From: Margaritispora aquatica
Taxonomy: Eukaryota; Ascomycota; Leotiomycetes; Helotiales; Discinellaceae
Assembly: GCA_007644065.1 (NCBI GenBank)
Contig: VJWN01000005.1
Span: forward strand, 62,001 to 126,000
DNA length: 64,000 nt
Direction: 5' to 3'
How positions within the stretch are numbered: the stretch's first letter is position 1; each line of letters starts with the position of its first letter. Positions 59,806 to 64,000 of the stretch are shown here, piece by piece. Position numbers and translations under genes: made by a program. The notes under the pieces are model-generated. The model was not told the origin of the DNA, did not search any database, and saw only the letters and a program-made list of their open reading frames with translations.

Positions 59806-62800
59806 CTAGAAGCTGGCTAAATCGCCCATCAACAGCGCCTGGTACTTCTCCACACACTCGCGAATATTGACCAACACAGCAGCAGCCAACATCCTAACCC
59901 TCTCATCCTCCTCACTCAACGCCTGGCCGCCGCCACCACCTAGTAACCCCTCCATTCCCATTCCCACTCTCTTTCCCGGACCCATCCCTGCCGTGCCTAG
60001 CCTAGAGAACACACCTTCAACCCATTCCTGCGTCTCGAGCAACTGCCGTCCATGAACCTGCACCAACCCTCTCTTATCCTCATTAACCTCCAGCAGCGTC
60101 AAGAACGCAAACAAAAGTCCCTCCAAAATCGCCATGTCGCCTTGCGCGCGAACTCTAAGCGCGAGGAGCAAGTCCCACAGCTCGGCCGTCATCTGAGGGA
60201 GACTAAGCGTTGAGGGTCCAGAGGCGTGGAGGAGGAGTGCTAGGGTTTTGAGCAGGTGTGAAAGGAGGTAGGGCGTGTTGAGGAGCGGGGAGGATGAGGA
60301 GGCACGGGGTGAGGAGAGGAGCAGGGAGAGTCGACCGGTGAGCGGGTAGAAGAAGGAGGTTGAAACTATGGCTGCTAGAGCGTTGGTTGTGGGTTTGGTG
60401 CGTGAGGCATTGACGGCGGCGCGGGTGGAGAAGGTTCGTGTGGAGAGGAGGGCGGGGCCGTGGAGGGTTTGTGAGGCGGAGGTGGCGAGTGGTGCGAGCA
60501 TGGTTTTTGAGAGGGCGGTGGTGAGAAGGGTTATGGCGTTTGGGGTGCTTTGTTCTTGTTGCTGGTCGTAGGAGGATTTTAAGCGAGGAGTGGCTTTCAG
60601 GAGGGGCTTGGTGGTGTTTGGTGAGTAGAGGGTATGCATTGCTGGTGGGAGGGTCTTGGATGGGAAAGATGCTGTTGCATCTTTCTTTGTAGAGGAAGCG
60701 GTTATAGCTGCGTCTTCTACGCCAAAACCACCGAGTTCTCGTGCTCCTAGACCGAGAGTCGTGAGGACTGATGCTCGTTGTCCAATAGAGTAGTCGCCAT
60801 CGAAGAAGGTTTTCGCAAACCATTGTCCCATTTTCTGAGGGAAGGCGACGAGAATGGCTATGAGGCCTTGTTGTCTCAGCTCTAAGAAATTCTCAATCTC
60901 ATACTTATCTTGAATTCCAACAAGAAGAGTCGCTAGTTCTTCTGCGTGGGCACTGACTTCTGTTCCGAAATTGGCTTTGCGACGGATGAGCGGCGCGGCT
61001 GTCATCAGGCCTAATTTCTGGCGGTCATAGTTCTCTGAGTCTCTGAGGTAGGCGATGAGATCACGGATATAGACTGGAGCTGTTGGCTTATTTCTAATGA
61101 CGAGTGTTGCATCTTCGTCTGAGTCTTCGACATCGGAATCTGGTTTAGCATATCGTATCAGCCCATCGTCAGACGAGTCTACTTCCTCCTCTTCATCCGT
61201 GTCGATCTCCTCGATAGAGATAATTTTGGATCCCGTGGGTGTTGGCTTAGCTTTTGGAACAGGTTTTGAAACTCGAGGTTGTGGTTTCTTGACCTGGTGA
61301 ACCGGTCCTGACCTAAGTGCATCCAATGTACCGACGGTGTCAGCGACATTGACAAGGCTCTTGAACCACACTGCTTCAGGAGTGCTCATCTCTTCCACTT
61401 TGAAGTCCATTCTCTTGTCGGCTTTATCAACTAGGCTTGAGAGCGCTTCGCCGATGGCCATACCGAGGAAACGAGCACGAAGAGAAGCTGATGCAAGCCT
61501 GTTCGAGACGACATTCAAATGAGCACCTGATCTGATCATCATTGAAAGTCGCAGAGGTGCTTTACGATGTAGGTATCCTGCTGACAATAGAAGGACCTGA
61601 GCATGGACTGTCACAATCAGCAAATGCGTTGATGTCTAACATGATTTCACACACACCTTCTTGTTGTAATGTAGGAGTGTGTCTAATATACAATTGATCG
61701 CCGAATTGCTGAAGGCTTTTGTCCAAAATAACCTCTATATCAGATTTATCTGCTGCCATTGCTGCTATCACTGCTCTTCTGATTGCAATTCCATCCCCAA
61801 TTCCAGCTCCAGATGAGTTTGTTAACCATGAAATTAGATGAGCTTTCCTCGATTCATCTTCGGCCACAATGACCTTGATAAGTGCAGCACTCGATGATAC
61901 CATTGTAGCATCTGATTGCCACCACTGTGCATTATCTTCAGTAGTTGTTGCCGACGACAAGTAGTCTCGGGATGTTATCTTTAGCAGAGCATTTAGAACA
62001 TTTCGCTGCTCAAAACTAGGCATTGTTCTAATGAGCTTCGTGAAGCGAGCATGTTCCGTCTTCTGAAGTATCATTGATTCCAATAGTTCCTTCAGTATAG
62101 TTTCTACGACGATTAGCAACATGTCAATCGAAATGAGCATTTCACATACCATTATGCCCAAGTCGGAAAGATTTGCTCAATAAGTTACTGCAAGCCTTGA
62201 AGCCGTTTTCAGATCCAGATGACAATGAATTTGCCCACTTAGCAATATTCCGAGCAAGCCAGAGACTATAAAGACTACCACTGGAGATCCAATACTTGTC
62301 TCCCATCTTCTCACTCAGGTTATTGATCACATCCTCTGCTTCGGCTGAAACGCCAAGAAGCTTTCCACCACCTACCAGACTCATGAACTCTTGCCATGTA
62401 GCATTTTCTTTTGGGGTTGGCTCATGGGAGACATAGACATTTTCCCAAATCTTCTTTACACTCTCATTTCCTTCCAATGTACTTTGTAAAGCTTGGAGTA
62501 GGATCTTTAGAATATCCTGAATGTTAGGCCCTCCTGGTGCTTTCTTGGCATCCTTTGACTGCTGAATTCGCTGCTTCAAGCTGAGTATAATTGCACTTAG
62601 ACCGGCAACACTTCTTAGGCAAGACAAAAACAGCTTGAGATCCGATGCAGCTTTTGATTTCTCTGTCTTAGAGCTCTTGGTCTGCGAAGAATCTCGGAGA
62701 ACATCCCAGTAATCAGGTAATGTTTCTGTCACCAAAACATGAACGAGCTGAGCAGCTATTGGACTTGGGGATGAGATATGAAATCCTGCATCATTCTGAG

Positions 62801-62999
62801 AGATGAAACGTAGCGTAGATATGAGACTTTCATAATCCGGTTCACTCTTCAATATCTCCAAAGCTTCTTCTGGAGTTGATGCTTGAAATGTAGGCCTGAT
62901 AACTTCTGCTCGCGGCTTTGTGACTTCGATCAAAGCTGGTTCTGCGTCCTTCGATGAAGTTTTGTAAGTTGTACTCACAGGCGTGAGTAGTCCCTCCAT
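59806..62999 (-). CDS. TEL2: Telomere length regulation protein Tel2
   Basis: Core of the Tel2-Tti1-Tti2 co-chaperone complex that stabilises PI3K-like kinases (Tel1, Mec1, Tor). Exons on the minus strand: 62999-62150, 62103-61657, 61607-59806; introns of 46 and 49 bp; 1032 residues. The protein is an all-helical repeat with the conserved C-terminal telomere_reg-2 block: YIRDLIAYLRDSENYDRQKL, LGLMTAAPLIRRKANFGTEV, ELATLLVGIQDKYEIENFLE and SVLTTLGLGARELGGF. An acidic linker (EEIDTDEEEEVDSSDD) precedes it. Intron 2 rebuilds HAQVLLLSAGYLHRKAPL. The start ATG at 62999 (MEGLLTPVS) is chosen; upstream in-frame codons are not ATG in good context. Length is normal for fungal Tel2. Confidence 0.93.
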
Positions 63000-63214
63000 T
63001 TCTACATGAGAAATGTGTATTGTAGTTCGGCTGATTTGTATGAAGTTTGAGTTTCGGTGCACAATAGTGAGATGAGACCTGTTGGAGCCTTGTGGCGGGG
63101 CAGGCCATTGCACCCTGTAATCTACTTTGGTGGCATGCAAGGCTGCAGAAGCTCCCATACACATGCATCAGGTCTCTATCACCCAGATTCATTGTTCCAT
63201 GAGATATAATAAAC
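63000..63214. promoter_or_regulatory. Shared bidirectional promoter TEL2 / UBA3
   Basis: Only 215 bp separate the start codons of the two divergent genes, so both core promoters must lie here or overlap the other's leader. Confidence 0.6.
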
Positions 63215-63990
63215 ATGTCACAGCCTGTTATGATATCTGGACCCATGTTTGCATCCAAAATGCTACCAAAGTCAAGATGGTAGACTTACAGCTCTCTTCG
63301 TTCTCATGTATCAAATAGCTAACATAGTCTAGGAACAACCTGGACAATTTCCTCCACCACCGAGGACCTTTCTCCATAGAGGAGTTCGAGCCTAGCGATG
63401 CTGCTGCTAGTGTGATAGAGAGCATGAAAATTCTGTTCGTGTGCCGTTATAATTCAGGGGAATGTAGCTAACCTGTCGTACTAGAGTCATGTCAGTACCT
63501 CTCTGGAAGCCTATATCAGCAACATGCTAGATGCCGAACGCATGCTGACTTTGGAGAAGTGGTGCAGGAGGTCTCGGATGCGAAATACTGAAGAACTTGG
63601 CTCTATCTGGGTTCAAGCAGATTCACGTTATTGATATGGGTATGACTCTTTCTGAAAACTAGATTTTGACGAGGTTGCCTAACACAAGGATAGACACCAT
63701 CGATGTATCGAATCTCAACCGACAGTTCCTCTTTCGACAAAGCGATGTCGGGAGCTCGAAAGCAGAAGTGGCAGCTAAATTCGTGGAGAAGAGAGTGAAA
63801 GGCGTGTCAATTACTCCCCACAACTGCAAGATCCAGGACAAAGACGAGGATTTCTACATGCAATTCACAATTGTAATCTGTGGCTTAGACAGTATCGAAG
63901 CTCGAAGATGGATCAACTCTACTCTTGTCGGCATGGTGGATGAGGAGAACCCGGAGAGTCTTAAGCCATTAATTGACGGCGGAACCGAAG
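63215..63990 (+). CDS. UBA3: NEDD8-activating enzyme E1 catalytic subunit (3' partial)
   Basis: Uba3 pairs with Ula1/NAE1 to adenylate NEDD8/Rub1 and passes it to Ubc12 for cullin neddylation. Exons 63215-63279, 63333-63434, 63557-63639 and 63694-63990, then a GTATGC donor; the gene runs off the right edge. 182 residues are in view: [36 protein letters not shown] with the nucleotide-binding loop (residues 58-63), [49 protein letters not shown] and PLIDGGTEG. Ser57 stands where an aliphatic residue is usual before GAGG. The catalytic Cys lies beyond the window. Intron 2 (122 bp) ends at a GGAG acceptor, which is slightly unusual. Confidence 0.9.
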
Positions 63991-64000
63991 GTATGCGTAT

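Overview
This window is eukaryotic nuclear DNA from a filamentous ascomycete (Pezizomycotina). The evidence is short 43-205 bp GT-AG introns with CTRAC-type branch points, proteins that are recognisably fungal (Atg22, CreB-type deubiquitinase, Dhr2, Rtc4, 2EXR protein), long CA/CT-rich leaders and loose gene spacing. The general resemblance is to Leotiomycetes, but the class is an inference. There are no operons, phage, CRISPR arrays or confidently recognised transposons, and I saw no tRNA or rRNA gene.

Layout. 1-8.5 kb: 3' part of an aromatic aminotransferase, a 3.2 kb gap with no recognisable gene, and Mediator subunit MED14 on the minus strand. 10-12.3 kb: vacuolar permease ATG22. 12.3-19 kb: a gene-poor stretch with one candidate spliced minus-strand gene, an unrecognised soluble protein, and a secreted Thr-rich/apple-like protein built from eight exons, four of them 18-40 nt. 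19.6-25.5 kb: an RTC4-domain protein (minus), dynamitin and a SUT/SLC45-type sugar transporter. 25.5-29.5 kb: a tandem duplication of an unrecognised ~190-residue gene carrying a D...ExK pattern, its upstream DNA copied with it. 32.5-39 kb: the CreB-type deubiquitinase, the tiny four-exon gene YOS1 (minus), and ALG12. 39.3-43.2 kb: a 2EXR protein and a small Cys-rich protein. 43.3-48 kb: a TauD/TfdA-type dioxygenase (minus) head to head with the DEAH-family helicase Dhr2. 48-54 kb: a repeat-rich desert with two tandem-repeat fields and decayed or unannotated minus-strand exons. 54-64 kb: a very long STE20-type kinase, TEL2 (minus) and, divergent from it, the 5' part of the NEDD8-activating enzyme UBA3.

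Most recognised genes are housekeeping and not functionally linked. Two head-to-head pairs share short promoter regions: YOS1/ALG12 (388 bp, both early secretory pathway) and TEL2/UBA3 (215 bp). The least explained parts, and so the best places to look for something new, are the tandem paralogue pair at 26.9-29.5 kb and the repeat field at 49.5-53 kb. Exon joins below were worked out by hand from splice motifs, reading phase and protein continuity; for every recognised gene fully in the window the joined exons sum to a multiple of three.
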